DNA from: Tautonia marina
Lineage (GTDB): Bacteria; Planctomycetota; Planctomycetia; Isosphaerales; Isosphaeraceae
NCBI RefSeq assembly: GCF_009177065.1
Contig: NZ_WEZF01000001.1
Location: 620,001-684,000 of the forward strand
Direction: 5' to 3'
DNA length: 64,000 bases
Shown: positions 8,217 through 17,648 of the stretch, one piece after another
Numbering within the stretch: position 1 is the first letter of the stretch
Layout of the letters: every line of letters starts with the position of its first letter
Program-made: the position numbers and the translations under genes
Notes under the pieces: model-generated
Databases searched by the model: none
What the model was told of the DNA's origin: nothing
Seen by the model: only the letters and a program-made list of their open reading frames with translations

Positions 8217-10868
8217 ATGACATCGGAGCAGGTGGGAACCCTGGCGTTGCTCAAGCTCGGAAACGCCGACGCCGATCTTGTGTACGCGCTCGATGCGGAT
8301 GAAGTCCTCCTGGGGCGCGATCCCTCCTCGGACATCGTGCTTCGCAGTCGGATGGTGTCGCGGCGTCATGCCCGAATCGTCCGGCAGGGCCGTGAGTACC
8401 GGATCGAGGATCTTGCCAGTACGGGGGGAACCTGGCTCAACGGCAACCGGCTCGATCAACCGGCCCGCCTCCGAGACGGAGATCGCATCCGCCTGGGAGA
8501 TTGCCTGATCGGGTTCTCGGCCGCCCCCGCCGACCACCCGACCGACTGGGATGCCAACGATGCCACCATCCTCGGCGAACGTGATGCGTCCGGCACCGCC
8601 GAGCGCGACCTGATCGACGTTCGGGCCGAGGAAAAGCTCTCGGCGATCCTCGACATCGGCCGAGCCCTGACCGGAACGCTCGATCTCCAGGAAGTGCTCG
8701 ACCGCACCCTGGAAACGCTGTTCCGGATTTTTCCGCAGGCTCAACGTGGGTTTGTGCTGATGCGGGTCGATGACGAACCCGAGCCGAGACCCCGGGCGAT
8801 GCTCGTCCGGGGTGATGCTCCGCCCGAGTTCTCGTTCAGCCGAACCGTCTTCGACCATGTGGTCGGACACGGCAAGGCGGTCCTTTGCACCGATGTGCAC
8901 GAGGATGTGCGATTTGCCGGGAGTGCCAGCATCGACGAGGCTCAGGTCCGCACGATGATTTGCGTGGCCTTGCGCGATCATCGGAATCGGCCCGTGGGGC
9001 TCTTGCAGTTGGACACCAGCGGAGCGGGTGAACGGTTTCAGCGGGAAGACCTGGATCTGCTGGCCGCCGTGGCTGGTCCGGTAGGGGTGGCGATCGACAA
9101 CGCTCGACTGCTGCGAGAGGCGGGGCGTCGTCAGCGGCGTCTGGAGTTTCTCGCCGAGGTGGGGGCGGTCCTTTCCTCCTCGCTGCAATATGAAACGATG
9201 CTCAACGGACTCGCTCGGCTGATGGTTCCTTATCTGGCCGATCTCTGCCTGATCGACCTGATCGCCGAGGATGGCTCGGTGCGTCGCATCACCTCGCGTC
9301 ATGCGGAGCCGAGCCGCCAGCCGCTCGCGGACCGCTTGCTTCAGGGCGAAGCCAGGGGAAAGGGGGATCGCTCGTGGTGGGCCCGGGTCGTGAGTGAGGC
9401 CCGACCCGGAACGAACGAGATCGACGAGTCAACGCTCCACGCCCTCTTTCCTGATCCTGAGCAACGAGCGGTCGCCGATCGCTTGAAAGTGCGTTCTCAT
9501 CTGGGGATTCCGCTGGCTGTTCATGGTCGGATGCTGGGAGTTCTCTCGCTGATCGGTCTCGGAGCCCCTCGCCGCTACGACCCGTCCGATCGGGCGCTGG
9601 CCGAGGAGGTCGCCGTCCGGGGCGCTCTGGCGATTGACCATGCCCGGATTTTCGAGGTCGCTCGGATCGCTCGGGAAGAGGCCGAGTCGGCCAACCAGGC
9701 CAAGGACCGCTTCCTTGCCGTGCTGAGTCACGAGCTGAGAACACCCCTGACCCCGGTGCTTGTGACGGTCACGTCATTGCTCGACGGCGAAATTGATCCG
9801 AGGCTTCGCTCGTTGTTGCTCATGGTTCGCAGGAATATTGAGCTGGAAGCTCGATTGATTGATGACCTGCTGGACTTGACCCGGATTTCCCGGGGAGAAC
9901 TCCGGATTGAGCGGCGACCGATCGATGCTCATGAGGTCATTCGGCAATCGATCGAGATCTGCAAGGAGGCGATCGAGGCCGCCCAGTTGCACCTGACCGT
10001 GGACCTGGACGCCGAAAACCATCAGATCGAGGGGGATTCCGACCGGGTTCAGCAAGTCATTTGGAACCTCTTGCAAAACGCCGTTCGGTTCACGCCGTCG
10101 GGCGGTCGAATTACGATTCGATCCTTCAATGCTCCGGTGCTGAACGCACAGGATGGCGCCTCATCGCTGATCATCGAGATCCGAGATAGCGGCATCGGGA
10201 TTGAGCCCGACCGCCTGGAGCGAATCTTCGAACCCTTTCAACAGGGGAATAACCCTCCGCAGCGTCGTGCTCCGGGGCTGGGGCTGGGGCTGGCGATCAG
10301 TCGATCGCTGGCCGAGGTGCATGGCGGAACCCTGAAGGTCGCCAGTGACGGCCCAGGTCAGGGATCGACCTTCACGGTCGTGTTGCCCACGCTTGGCAAC
10401 TCGGCGGCCCTCGAACCGATGCTGACGCCCATCCCGACCGCTCAGCCGGCCGCTCCACTGCAGATTCTTCTGGTGGAAGACAATCGAGACACACTCAGTT
10501 CCCTGGCCCGGGCGCTCCGAGCCAAGGGGCACCGTGTCCTGACCGCTTCGGACTGCCTCGCAGCCCGTCGAGCCATCGAGGAGTATCAACCCGACCTGTT
10601 GCTCAGCGATATCGAACTGCCCGACGGTTCCGGACTTGAGTTGATGCGAGAGCTTGTTCGATCGACACGCATTCCCGGCATTGCCATGAGCGGTTATGGC
10701 AGCGAGGAGGATATTCGCCGAAGCGTTTCGGCCGGATTCACCGAACATCTGATCAAGCCGATCACGGTCTCCGGAGTCGAGCTTGCGATCCGTCGCTCGA
10801 TCCTGGCTCGCGATTCCGCATCAGGACCAGACCATCCGCCGAAGGGGTCGTCGTCCTCGGCTCCATGA
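8217..10868 (+). CDS. FHA-GAF-GAF hybrid histidine kinase with C-terminal receiver
   Basis: 883 aa from the ATG at 8217. That start follows AAGGAG at 8198-8203; an in-frame TTG at 8178 has no spaced ribosome site. Residues 20-100 are an FHA domain with the phosphothreonine-binding set 'GRDPSSDI', 'SRRHARI' and 'STGGTWLNG'. Two GAF-like domains span about 140-310 and 315-490. HisKA follows with His in 'VLSHELRTPLTP', then HATPase with 'NLLQNAVRFTPSGG' and 'DSGIGI', then a receiver with Asp in 'LLLSDIELPDGSG' and Lys in 'HLIKPI'. There is no transmembrane segment, so it is cytosolic. The FHA head suggests that a Ser/Thr kinase feeds into this phosphorelay. It is divergent from the chemosensory operon. 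Confidence 0.93.
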   Translation: MTSEQVGTLALLKLGNADADLVYALDADEVLLGRDPSSDIVLRSRMVSRRHARIVRQGREYRIEDLASTGGTWLNGNRLDQPARLRDGDRIRLGDCLIGFSAAPADHPTDWDANDATILGERDASGTAERDLIDVRAEEKLSAILDIGRALTGTLDLQEVLDRTLETLFRIFPQAQRGFVLMRVDDEPEPRPRAMLVRGDAPPEFSFSRTVFDHVVGHGKAVLCTDVHEDVRFAGSASIDEAQVRTMICVALRDHRNRPVGLLQLDTSGAGERFQREDLDLLAAVAGPVGVAIDNARLLREAGRRQRRLEFLAEVGAVLSSSLQYETMLNGLARLMVPYLADLCLIDLIAEDGSVRRITSRHAEPSRQPLADRLLQGEARGKGDRSWWARVVSEARPGTNEIDESTLHALFPDPEQRAVADRLKVRSHLGIPLAVHGRMLGVLSLIGLGAPRRYDPSDRALAEEVAVRGALAIDHARIFEVARIAREEAESANQAKDRFLAVLSHELRTPLTPVLVTVTSLLDGEIDPRLRSLLLMVRRNIELEARLIDDLLDLTRISRGELRIERRPIDAHEVIRQSIEICKEAIEAAQLHLTVDLDAENHQIEGDSDRVQQVIWNLLQNAVRFTPSGGRITIRSFNAPVLNAQDGASSLIIEIRDSGIGIEPDRLERIFEPFQQGNNPPQRRAPGLGLGLAISRSLAEVHGGTLKVASDGPGQGSTFTVVLPTLGNSAALEPMLTPIPTAQPAAPLQILLVEDNRDTLSSLARALRAKGHRVLTASDCLAARRAIEEYQPDLLLSDIELPDGSGLELMRELVRSTRIPGIAMSGYGSEEDIRRSVSAGFTEHLIKPITVSGVELAIRRSILARDSASGPDHPPKGSSSSAP

Positions 10869-10966
10869 GGCATGATGGGGATGGTTCCCTTCGCCCGTCA
10901 CCGGTCGAGTGAAGCCCGGCAGGACGGCTGCAATCCCAATCGGGCAAGGGAAGTGAGTCATCCCTC

Positions 10967-12184
10967 ATGGTGTTGGGAACGGTCGGGTTGCCAGGGAGCA
11001 TGATGGTGAATCTCGCGATGGGCTGGCTGGTGATGGTCCTCTCCGTGATGATGATGGGTTCCACCGACGAACCTCGCCCAAGGGCCCGAGATCTGGGCCT
11101 TCGCCCCGGTGTCTTCCCGACTGGCCCTCAGAATGCCATCACCGATGTTTCCGGGGTTCTCGTGGGTCAGGTAACACTCGTTGAGGGAGACGACGTTCGC
11201 ACGGGAGTGACCGCCGTCTTGCCGCACGGAGGCAATCTCTTTGCCGAGAAAGTGCCCGGCGCGGTGTTCGTCGGCAACGCATTCGGTAAGCTGGCCGGAT
11301 CGACCCAGGTCGAGGAACTGGGCACGATCGAGACGCCGATCGTCCTGACCAACACGCTTTCCGTAGGGACGGCCATCGAGGCGGTGGTGCGTGAAACACT
11401 CCGTCATCCGGACAACGCCACCATTCGGTCGGTCAACGCCGTCGTCGGCGAAACCAACGATGGCGGCCTGAATGACATCCGAACCGGCCACATCACCGCC
11501 GAGCATGTGCAACGAGCCCTTCGGGATGCAACCGATGGTCCTGTGAGCGAAGGGAGTGTCGGGGCGGGCACCGGCTGCGAGTGCTTCGGCTGGAAGGGGG
11601 GGATTGGGACCTCGTCTCGTGTGCTGCCCGAGCGGTTCGGAGGCTGGCGAATTGGCGTTCTGGTTCAGGCGAACTACGGTGGCGTGCTGACAATCGGCGG
11701 GGCTCCGGTGGGCCGTCGGCTGGGCCGTCACCCGTTTCAGGAACCGGATGAAGCGGGGAACGCGGGGGAATCCGGCTCCTCCGCGGATGGATCTTGCATG
11801 ATCATCGTTGCGACCGATGCGCCGATCGCCGCCCGCGATCTGAAACGATTGGCCGCTCGGGCCGTGTTTGGTCTGGCTCGGACCGGATCGTCCTACAGCC
11901 ACGGCAGCGGAGATTACGCCATTGCCTTCTCCACCGCTCCGACCCTCCGCGTCAGGCCCGGTGATCAACAGCCACAGATTCGCTCGGTGCTTCCGTCCGA
12001 ATCCGTTTCTCCGCTGTTCCAGGCCGCGCTTGAAGCCACCGAGGAGGCCGTATACAACGCCTTGCTCCAGGCGAGTACCACCACTGGCCGGAACGGTCGA
12101 ACGGTCGAGGCGATTCCGATCGAACCGCTCCGAACACTTCTCCGCGAACACCGCCTGATTGACGACCCGCGTGATTCCCCTTGA
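10967..12184 (+). CDS. P1 family (DmpA-type) aminopeptidase, peptidase S58
   Basis: 405 aa from ATG 10967; alternative ATGs at 11000 and 11003 would shorten the hydrophobic N terminus, which may be a signal or anchor segment. The family hallmarks are present: 'ITDVSGVLVGQVT' near the mature N terminus, 'VNAVVGETNDGGLND', 'GSVGAGTGCECFGWKGGIG' and 'NYGGVL'. The autoprocessing site is Gly275-Ser276 in 'DGSCMIIVATDAP'; cleavage there in the DmpA/Ntn-hydrolase family frees the nucleophilic Ser. These enzymes remove N-terminal residues from peptides, often D-amino acids or beta-peptides. It is monocistronic here. Confidence 0.92.
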   Translation: MVLGTVGLPGSMMVNLAMGWLVMVLSVMMMGSTDEPRPRARDLGLRPGVFPTGPQNAITDVSGVLVGQVTLVEGDDVRTGVTAVLPHGGNLFAEKVPGAVFVGNAFGKLAGSTQVEELGTIETPIVLTNTLSVGTAIEAVVRETLRHPDNATIRSVNAVVGETNDGGLNDIRTGHITAEHVQRALRDATDGPVSEGSVGAGTGCECFGWKGGIGTSSRVLPERFGGWRIGVLVQANYGGVLTIGGAPVGRRLGRHPFQEPDEAGNAGESGSSADGSCMIIVATDAPIAARDLKRLAARAVFGLARTGSSYSHGSGDYAIAFSTAPTLRVRPGDQQPQIRSVLPSESVSPLFQAALEATEEAVYNALLQASTTTGRNGRTVEAIPIEPLRTLLREHRLIDDPRDSP

Positions 12185-12337
12185 TCCTGCCGACTCGTTG
12201 TGACGCCGAAACCCGAACGGCTTCGATCACGACTGTTGCTCCCTCTGCGGGGCTCCTCTTGACGAATCCGGGGAAGGTGGGTCAGCCTTGGCAGTTGAAC
12301 CGTCCGGGAAGGTCGAGTCGTACGCGGAGTCAACTGA

Positions 12338-12829
12338 GTGGAGAAACTGATTCAGGTCGGGCTCCTCTCGCTGGGAGGTGCCTGCGGGGTCAACATCCGG
12401 TTCTGGTTCGGACTCTGGATCACGCGATGGTCGGGGCATCAGTTCCCCTGGGCGACGCTGCTGATCAATGTGACGGGTTCGTTTGCGATTGGTGTCCTCA
12501 CGGTCCTCCTTGCTCGATGGCTGCCCCACCCAAATCATCGGCTCATGCTGATTACGGGGCTGCTGGGAGGCTACACAACCTATTCCTCCTTCGCCTTCGA
12601 ATCGCTGATGCTCTGGGAACGAGGCGAACGAGTTCAGGGGATGCTTTACGTCGGCTCCACGGTGGTTGTCGGCTTCCTGGCCGTGGCGTTGGGAGTGGCC
12701 CTGGCCCGTGGGTTGACCATTTCGGAACATGAACGCGCCGCGAAGAGCGACACCCTGCCACCGGGCAATGCCGCGACGACGGACCAGCCTCGTGTCGAGG
12801 GTGAAGGGGAGGCGAGGGAGATTCCGTGA
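12338..12829 (+). CDS. crcB: Fluoride efflux channel CrcB/FluC
   Basis: 163 aa from a GTG start preceded by CGGAG. Four membrane helices fit the Fluc family: 'LLSLGGACGVNIRFWFG', then 'PWATLLINVTGSFAIGVL' with the conserved Asn and Gly, then 'LLGGYTTYSSFAFESLML' carrying the Thr-Tyr/Ser-Ser fluoride-path motif, then 'VVGFLAVALGVALARG'. The C-terminal tail of about 35 residues is hydrophilic and longer than usual. The stop overlaps the next start (TGATG), so it is co-translated with two DUF190 proteins. No fluoride riboswitch is recognisable upstream. Confidence 0.93.
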   Translation: MEKLIQVGLLSLGGACGVNIRFWFGLWITRWSGHQFPWATLLINVTGSFAIGVLTVLLARWLPHPNHRLMLITGLLGGYTTYSSFAFESLMLWERGERVQGMLYVGSTVVVGFLAVALGVALARGLTISEHERAAKSDTLPPGNAATTDQPRVEGEGEAREIP

Positions 12830-13188
12830 TGCTTCCGGTCGATGCCACCTTGCTCAGGCTTTACGTTCACAACGATGATCGCGCCCTTGGCCGACCGCTT
12901 TATGAGGCGGTGGTTGAGAAGGCTCGGGGGATGGGATTGGCCGGTGCCACCGTTTTCACGGCCGAACTGGGCTTCGGTTCGGATCGTCAGGTGCACGACT
13001 CCCTGAGCGAATATACTTTCCTGGGCGCTCCGGTGGTGATCGAGGTGGTCGATTCGTTGGATCGCCTCGAATCGCTCCTGGTGGAACTCGCGGGCATGAT
13101 CGGCCCAGGGGTGAAACTGCTCAGCACGCTGAGCCCGGTTCGGGTTGTCCGAGACGTCTCTCCTTCCGAGCAGCCTGGAGCCCTCTGA
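12829..13188 (+). CDS. DUF190 family protein (first of pair)
   Basis: 119 aa, a small ferredoxin-like, PII-related fold: 'ATLLRLYVHNDDRA', 'GRPLYEAVVEKARGMGLAGATVF', 'VIEVVDSLDRLESLL' and a C-terminal strand ending 'LSPVRVVRDV'. DUF190 genes are repeatedly found beside crcB, although their function is unproven. ATG 12829 overlaps the crcB TGA (TGATG), and the stop overlaps the next ATG in the same way. Confidence 0.88.
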   Translation: MLPVDATLLRLYVHNDDRALGRPLYEAVVEKARGMGLAGATVFTAELGFGSDRQVHDSLSEYTFLGAPVVIEVVDSLDRLESLLVELAGMIGPGVKLLSTLSPVRVVRDVSPSEQPGAL

Positions 13189-13535
13189 TGCCCCTCGAAG
13201 GCGATGCGCAACGCGTGAGCGTCTACATCGGAAGCTCAGACACCTGGCACGGCACCAACCTTGCCGTTGCGATTGTCGAGCGGTGCAGGGCCCTCGGAAT
13301 TGCCGGAGCGACGGTCTCGCGCGGGGTCATGGGCTACGGCCGGAATTCCCGGATTCATCGTGCCCAGATGCTCGGCCTCTCCCAGGATCTTCCCGAGCGG
13401 GTCGAAATCATTGACCGGGCCGATCGGATCGCCACCTTGCTGCCGATTCTCGATGAGATGGTGTCCGGTGGCCTGGTGGTCGTCGAAGACCTGCGCGTGG
13501 TCCGAGATCGGCATCATCCGAGCCAGCCGGACTGA
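13188..13535 (+). CDS. DUF190 family protein (second of pair)
   Basis: 115 aa, paralogous in layout to the gene before it: 'AQRVSVYIGSSDTWHGTNLAVAIVERCRALGIAGATV', 'RVEIIDRADRIATLLPIL' and final strand 'VEDLRVVRDRHHP'. The start is coupled to the previous stop by TGATG. Two divergent copies next to one crcB suggest a heteromer that could modulate the channel, which is inference. Confidence 0.87.
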   Translation: MPLEGDAQRVSVYIGSSDTWHGTNLAVAIVERCRALGIAGATVSRGVMGYGRNSRIHRAQMLGLSQDLPERVEIIDRADRIATLLPILDEMVSGGLVVVEDLRVVRDRHHPSQPD

Positions 13536-13656
13536 AGGCGGGCGGGGATGGCGGTGATCGCCTTCCTGTGGCAAGATCGGGCGGAGAGGATGGTGCCTCA
13601 ACCACCGCTACATCGGTTTGCCGCACGATCGGCATGCATCGGGGAGTGACGGTCCA

Positions 13657-15186
13657 ATGTCGCGCAAGGTCGCCGTGTTCTGGCCAGGGGATTATCGGGC
13701 CAAGCCGAACGAATGGGCAACACCGCAATTCGAGGAGGCCCGCGCCCGGCTCGAAGCCGCCCTGCGCAAGCTCGGCCGCGAGCCGTATCTGGTCGAGGGG
13801 CCGATCACACGTCCCCACGAGGCGATCGAACGGCTCGGGCCGATCGATGACCCGATGATCGGCCTGTTCGTCCACTGGGCCTACGCCCCTCATACCGTCG
13901 ATGGCGTGGTAGGCAAGGGGAATCCGCTCCTGCTGGCCTCGAATTTCTCGGGCACCTGGCCGGGCCTGGTGGCGTTGCTCAACACGGCGGCCTCGCTGGA
14001 GAGTGTCGGCCGGCCCGCCTCGCGGATCTGGTCCGACGCCGCCGACTGGACTGCCGACGCGAGCTTCATGGATCACCTCGCCCAGTGGTGCGAGGCGGGG
14101 CGAATCGACCACGATACCTCCGAGATCCACGACCAGTGCTCCGTCTCTGAGCAGGCTGGTTCGACCGCCCGGACGGTCCTGGACGAGATTCGGCGCCGAC
14201 GGATTCTCGCCCTCATGCTCGGCGATACGTCGATGGGGATGATCAACGGCTATTTCGGCCCCCGCGTCCTCGCGCCGCTGGGGTTCAGCGAGCACAAGGT
14301 GGACCAGGCCTGGCTCATCGACCGCGTGAGCCAGATCGACGACCACCGCGTGGACGACGCCTTCAAGTTCGTCCGCGATCGGGGCGTGACCTTCCACTGG
14401 GGGGAACCCGACGCGCTCGACTTCACCGAAGATTCGACCCGCGAGCAGCTGCGCGGCTACCTGGCCGTGCTCGACCTCGCGGCCGAGTTCCAGGCCGACT
14501 GCATCGGGTGGCAGTATCAGCTCGGTCTGCTCAACTTGCTTCCTCCGAGTGACTTTGCCGAAGGCTTGCTCAACTCTCATGCCCGTCCCGAGGGGAACGG
14601 TCATCCCTTGATCACCGCGACCGAGGCCGATCAGGGGAGTCTCGTCCCGATGGAGCTGATGAAGCGCTTGCTGGAGGCCAAAGGGTTGCCCGGCGCGGTC
14701 ATGTTCCACGACGTGCGCTGGGGGGCCAAGCACGAGGGGCGGTTCCTCTGGGTCCTGCTCAATTCCGGCAGTTGCTCGGCGTATGCGTTCAATCACGACG
14801 TGAATTCCCTGGCCGGAGTGCACAGCTACCGCCAGCCGAGCGGCTACTTCCCGGTTCCAGGCGGCACGTTCGCGGGGGTAAGCTTGCCGGGCAAGATCAC
14901 CTGGTCGCGTGCCTGGATCGACCGCTTCGGTCAGCCGGTGCTTGATGTGGGGCGGGGAGAGTCGGTGTCCTTGCCCGACGATGTCCGCGAGTCGTGGTGG
15001 CAAGGGACAACCCGCCAGTGGCCGTTCATGGCTGCCGACCTGGGATGCTCAATGGAAACGATCATGGCCCACTACATGAGCAACCACGTCGCCGTCGCCT
15101 ATGGAGACATTTTCGGTGAGCTGATTGCGCTGGGCCATGCGCTCGGTTTCCGGGTTCGTGTGCTGTCCAGCGGCATCCCAGCCTGA
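13657..15186 (+). CDS. L-fucose/L-arabinose isomerase-like protein
   Basis: 509 aa from ATG 13657, 9 bp after GGGGAG; the longer frame from 13618 has no ribosome site. The N-terminal third looks like the Rossmann-type domain of the fucose isomerase superfamily ('KVAVFWPGDYRAKPNEW', 'PMIGLFVHWAYAPHTVDGV'). The middle carries 'LALMLGDTSMGMINGYFGP'. The C-terminal part has conserved metal-site-like acidic and His residues ('ATEADQGSLVPMELMKRLLEA', 'MFHDVRWG'). The real substrate is unknown; these distant members often lack proven isomerase activity. No sugar kinase or aldolase is adjacent. Confidence 0.75.
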   Translation: MSRKVAVFWPGDYRAKPNEWATPQFEEARARLEAALRKLGREPYLVEGPITRPHEAIERLGPIDDPMIGLFVHWAYAPHTVDGVVGKGNPLLLASNFSGTWPGLVALLNTAASLESVGRPASRIWSDAADWTADASFMDHLAQWCEAGRIDHDTSEIHDQCSVSEQAGSTARTVLDEIRRRRILALMLGDTSMGMINGYFGPRVLAPLGFSEHKVDQAWLIDRVSQIDDHRVDDAFKFVRDRGVTFHWGEPDALDFTEDSTREQLRGYLAVLDLAAEFQADCIGWQYQLGLLNLLPPSDFAEGLLNSHARPEGNGHPLITATEADQGSLVPMELMKRLLEAKGLPGAVMFHDVRWGAKHEGRFLWVLLNSGSCSAYAFNHDVNSLAGVHSYRQPSGYFPVPGGTFAGVSLPGKITWSRAWIDRFGQPVLDVGRGESVSLPDDVRESWWQGTTRQWPFMAADLGCSMETIMAHYMSNHVAVAYGDIFGELIALGHALGFRVRVLSSGIPA

Positions 15187-15485
15187 CGATTCTCCGGGAC
15201 CTGGAAGCTCGATCGCCTTTCGCAGACTGTGTGAGTGCCAACGGACGGGTTCATCACAGGGGAGCGGAAGGCGATCGAACACTCGGGCGAATGAGACTTT
15301 TCGGAGACCCGGAGCCCGACCGATTTTAGCGTCACGATCGATCCCTATGGCTTCCGGAGTCGAAGAAGAACAACAGGGAATTGCCACCTCGGGTTTTCAT
15401 CTCCGTGCCACGGGCGGTAAGCTGGAGAATCCCGGCGAGCAGATCGGCCCGTACTTCGTCAGGTTATGAGGAGGGTCCCGCGTCG
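15187..15485. other. Intergenic stretch with no recognised feature
   Basis: 299 bp between the isomerase-like gene and the zinc protease gene. The only clear element is the ribosome binding sequence GAGGAGGG at 15468-15475, 10 bp before the ATG at 15486. I see no hairpin followed by T residues and no convincing promoter hexamers. Confidence 0.4.
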
Positions 15486-17633
15486 ATGAGCGACGCCACC
15501 GCCACCCGTTGCGACTTGTGCGCGAGCCGGCTTGTTGCAAGCCGGCCGGGAGCGTTGAATCCGTCCGTCTGTCCTCAGTGCGGTTCCGTATTCCCGTCTG
15601 CAACCTCCAGAACCCGCACCGAGCGACTCCGGCGAGAGAATGGGTTCGTTTCGTTACCGGCGAGTTCCGAGGGGGTCCGACCCGCCGACCGGGCGTCGGA
15701 TGGCCGTCGCACTCCTGTCGATCCGGTCCGAAAGCGCAAGCGCCGATCCCACCCTTCCGAATCGTTCGACCCCGCCTCGCTCCGGCGATCCGCCCGGTTG
15801 CGAGGCATTCGAGAAGCGGGCCTGCTCGTTTCGCTGGTTGCGGTCATGGCCGTGACGGCCTATTACTGCTGGCTTGGTACCGTCGACTCCAGCCGGGTTG
15901 ACCTGGCAATGTTGCGGGAGAGCCCCTCTCCAGCGGACGAGCGATCGGCAGCGCCGGTCGAGACCAGGAACGCGCAGGCTGGCCGGCTCCGATCGGGTTC
16001 AAATCGTTCGTTCTGGGGCGACTCCGGCGTCTGGGGCAATGCTCCTGTCTCGTCTGCGATCGGGGAGTCGTCCCCGTTGCCTCGGAAGCGGAGGGAGGGA
16101 GTCTCGTCCCCCGAGCCCAAGGCATCACCGAGCCCTCCCTCGGTCCAGGCTCCCGAGGATGGCCCCCGACTCCCGATCCGATCGCCGCTGCCGGACGCTT
16201 CCCTGGAGCTGACCCAGATCGAGGACTTGCCGACGCTGAGGCTGCCGATCGATCTTTCCGGGATCTCGCCGGCCTCGACCGCGGCCCCATCAACCCCCGC
16301 ACCGCTGCCCAAGGGGCCTTCCGCTCCGGCAGAGCCAGTCCGGATGCTTGTCGGCGACGCCTCCGGACGAGTTCTTGTCAGTCGCCTCTATGCTCGAGGT
16401 CCCAGTGGCCCCGTCGTGCAGCTTCCTGACGGTTCGCTGGGATGGCCCGAAGGCGAAGTCCTTACCGATCGACCCTTTCGGCCCTGGTCGGCGCGACAGA
16501 TTGCCAACTCATTTCGAAACGGCCGCGAGCAGACGTTTCGCGTCATTGAACGCTCGCCCTACGTCGTCCTGACCGAGGGGAGCAACGCCTTCGGCGAACA
16601 GGCGGCGGACCTCCTGCAAGCACTCTACCACGATTTGGCCGCCTGTTTCGAAGACGGCGGCATTCCCGTCACCGAGCCTGAGTTTCCGCTCGTGGCCGTG
16701 ATCTACCGAGACGAGGCCGCCTTCCGTCGCTATCGTCCCGTCGATCCCGATGTCCGCGCGTACTACGAGGTGGCGTCGAACCGGATCATCCTTTACGAAT
16801 CGTCTCCGCAGGACCTCCGTGCCCCAGAACTGGCTGCCCTGAGCCGTCCCCAGACGATCGCTCACGAAGGGATTCACCAGATCCTCCAGAACATTGGCGT
16901 TCAGCCTCGACTGGCGGATTGGCCTCCCTGGCTTGTTGAGGGCCTGGCCGAGTATTATTCACCGACGGCACCGCCCGACTCCTCCGAGGGACCCCGATCC
17001 GCCTGGGGAGACTACGGCCGCGCCAACTTCGGCCGGGTCAACCCGTTGCACATGGCCACCTTGATCGACCTGCAGGACCCTTCCGCCCTGCTGGCCCATC
17101 TCAGGGGGCCCGGGCCGAGCAAGGTTTCCCCTGCCTGGGCCAGCCTTGGCCCCGAGGAGCCCTGGGTCACGCACTTGATGCTTCGCTCGGAGCTCTCTCC
17201 GACCGACTACGCGCTGGCCTGGTGTCTGACCCATTACCTCGCCCGCAACCATCCCGACGCGTTCCGATCGTATCTCCTCGCGCTCGCCCAGCGCCCCCCT
17301 CTGGAACCTCGTACTCCGAAACAGCATCTCAAAGAGTTCATTGAGGTTTTTGGGGTGCATCCCTCGACCCTCGCCCACCGGATCGATCGCCACCTCTCCT
17401 CGCTTCGCTACGACCAGGTCCCCTACTACGCGGTACGATTCGAGCAGATGATGCCCTCGGGCCTGACCCGTCGCGGAACGCTGGTCAGTCCTTCGCCAAC
17501 CATGATTACCCAGTGGCTCCAGGCCCAGACACTTCCCGACGGGGCTCCACTACTCTGGTGGGCCGCCCCCTTCGCCTCTCGTAACCTCGCCCGCCTCTCC
17601 TGCGAATCCTGGCTTCTGCATCAGTTCCCTTGA
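15486..17633 (+). CDS. Membrane-anchored DUF1570-type zinc metalloprotease with N-terminal zinc ribbon
   Basis: 715 aa from ATG 15486, placed by GAGGAGGG 10 bp upstream. A cytoplasmic zinc ribbon uses Cys9/Cys12 and Cys29/Cys32. A basic stretch precedes a single membrane helix at 111-131, so the bulk lies outside the cytoplasm. Residues 135-300 are Pro/Ser-rich linker. The catalytic domain contains the HExxH zinc site His460-Glu461-Gly-Ile-His464 followed by 'PPWLVEGLAEYYSP', a gluzincin-like third ligand. This matches the DUF1570 / peptidase-MA-like proteins common in planctomycetes. Substrate unknown. Coupling of a zinc ribbon to an exported protease is a planctomycete habit with no known role. 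Confidence 0.82.
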   Translation: MSDATATRCDLCASRLVASRPGALNPSVCPQCGSVFPSATSRTRTERLRRENGFVSLPASSEGVRPADRASDGRRTPVDPVRKRKRRSHPSESFDPASLRRSARLRGIREAGLLVSLVAVMAVTAYYCWLGTVDSSRVDLAMLRESPSPADERSAAPVETRNAQAGRLRSGSNRSFWGDSGVWGNAPVSSAIGESSPLPRKRREGVSSPEPKASPSPPSVQAPEDGPRLPIRSPLPDASLELTQIEDLPTLRLPIDLSGISPASTAAPSTPAPLPKGPSAPAEPVRMLVGDASGRVLVSRLYARGPSGPVVQLPDGSLGWPEGEVLTDRPFRPWSARQIANSFRNGREQTFRVIERSPYVVLTEGSNAFGEQAADLLQALYHDLAACFEDGGIPVTEPEFPLVAVIYRDEAAFRRYRPVDPDVRAYYEVASNRIILYESSPQDLRAPELAALSRPQTIAHEGIHQILQNIGVQPRLADWPPWLVEGLAEYYSPTAPPDSSEGPRSAWGDYGRANFGRVNPLHMATLIDLQDPSALLAHLRGPGPSKVSPAWASLGPEEPWVTHLMLRSELSPTDYALAWCLTHYLARNHPDAFRSYLLALAQRPPLEPRTPKQHLKEFIEVFGVHPSTLAHRIDRHLSSLRYDQVPYYAVRFEQMMPSGLTRRGTLVSPSPTMITQWLQAQTLPDGAPLLWWAAPFASRNLARLSCESWLLHQFP

Positions 17634-17648
17634 CGCACTCAATCCCCC

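Noticed and set aside
7524-9302. 592-aa minus-strand open frame across the divergent region and the FHA kinase
   Set aside because: It runs antisense through clear FHA and GAF coding sequence and overlaps the leader gene of the chemosensory operon in another frame.
12185-12337. Fluoride riboswitch upstream of crcB
   Set aside because: The leader lacks the conserved crcB-motif core segments; no pseudoknot-like arrangement is visible.
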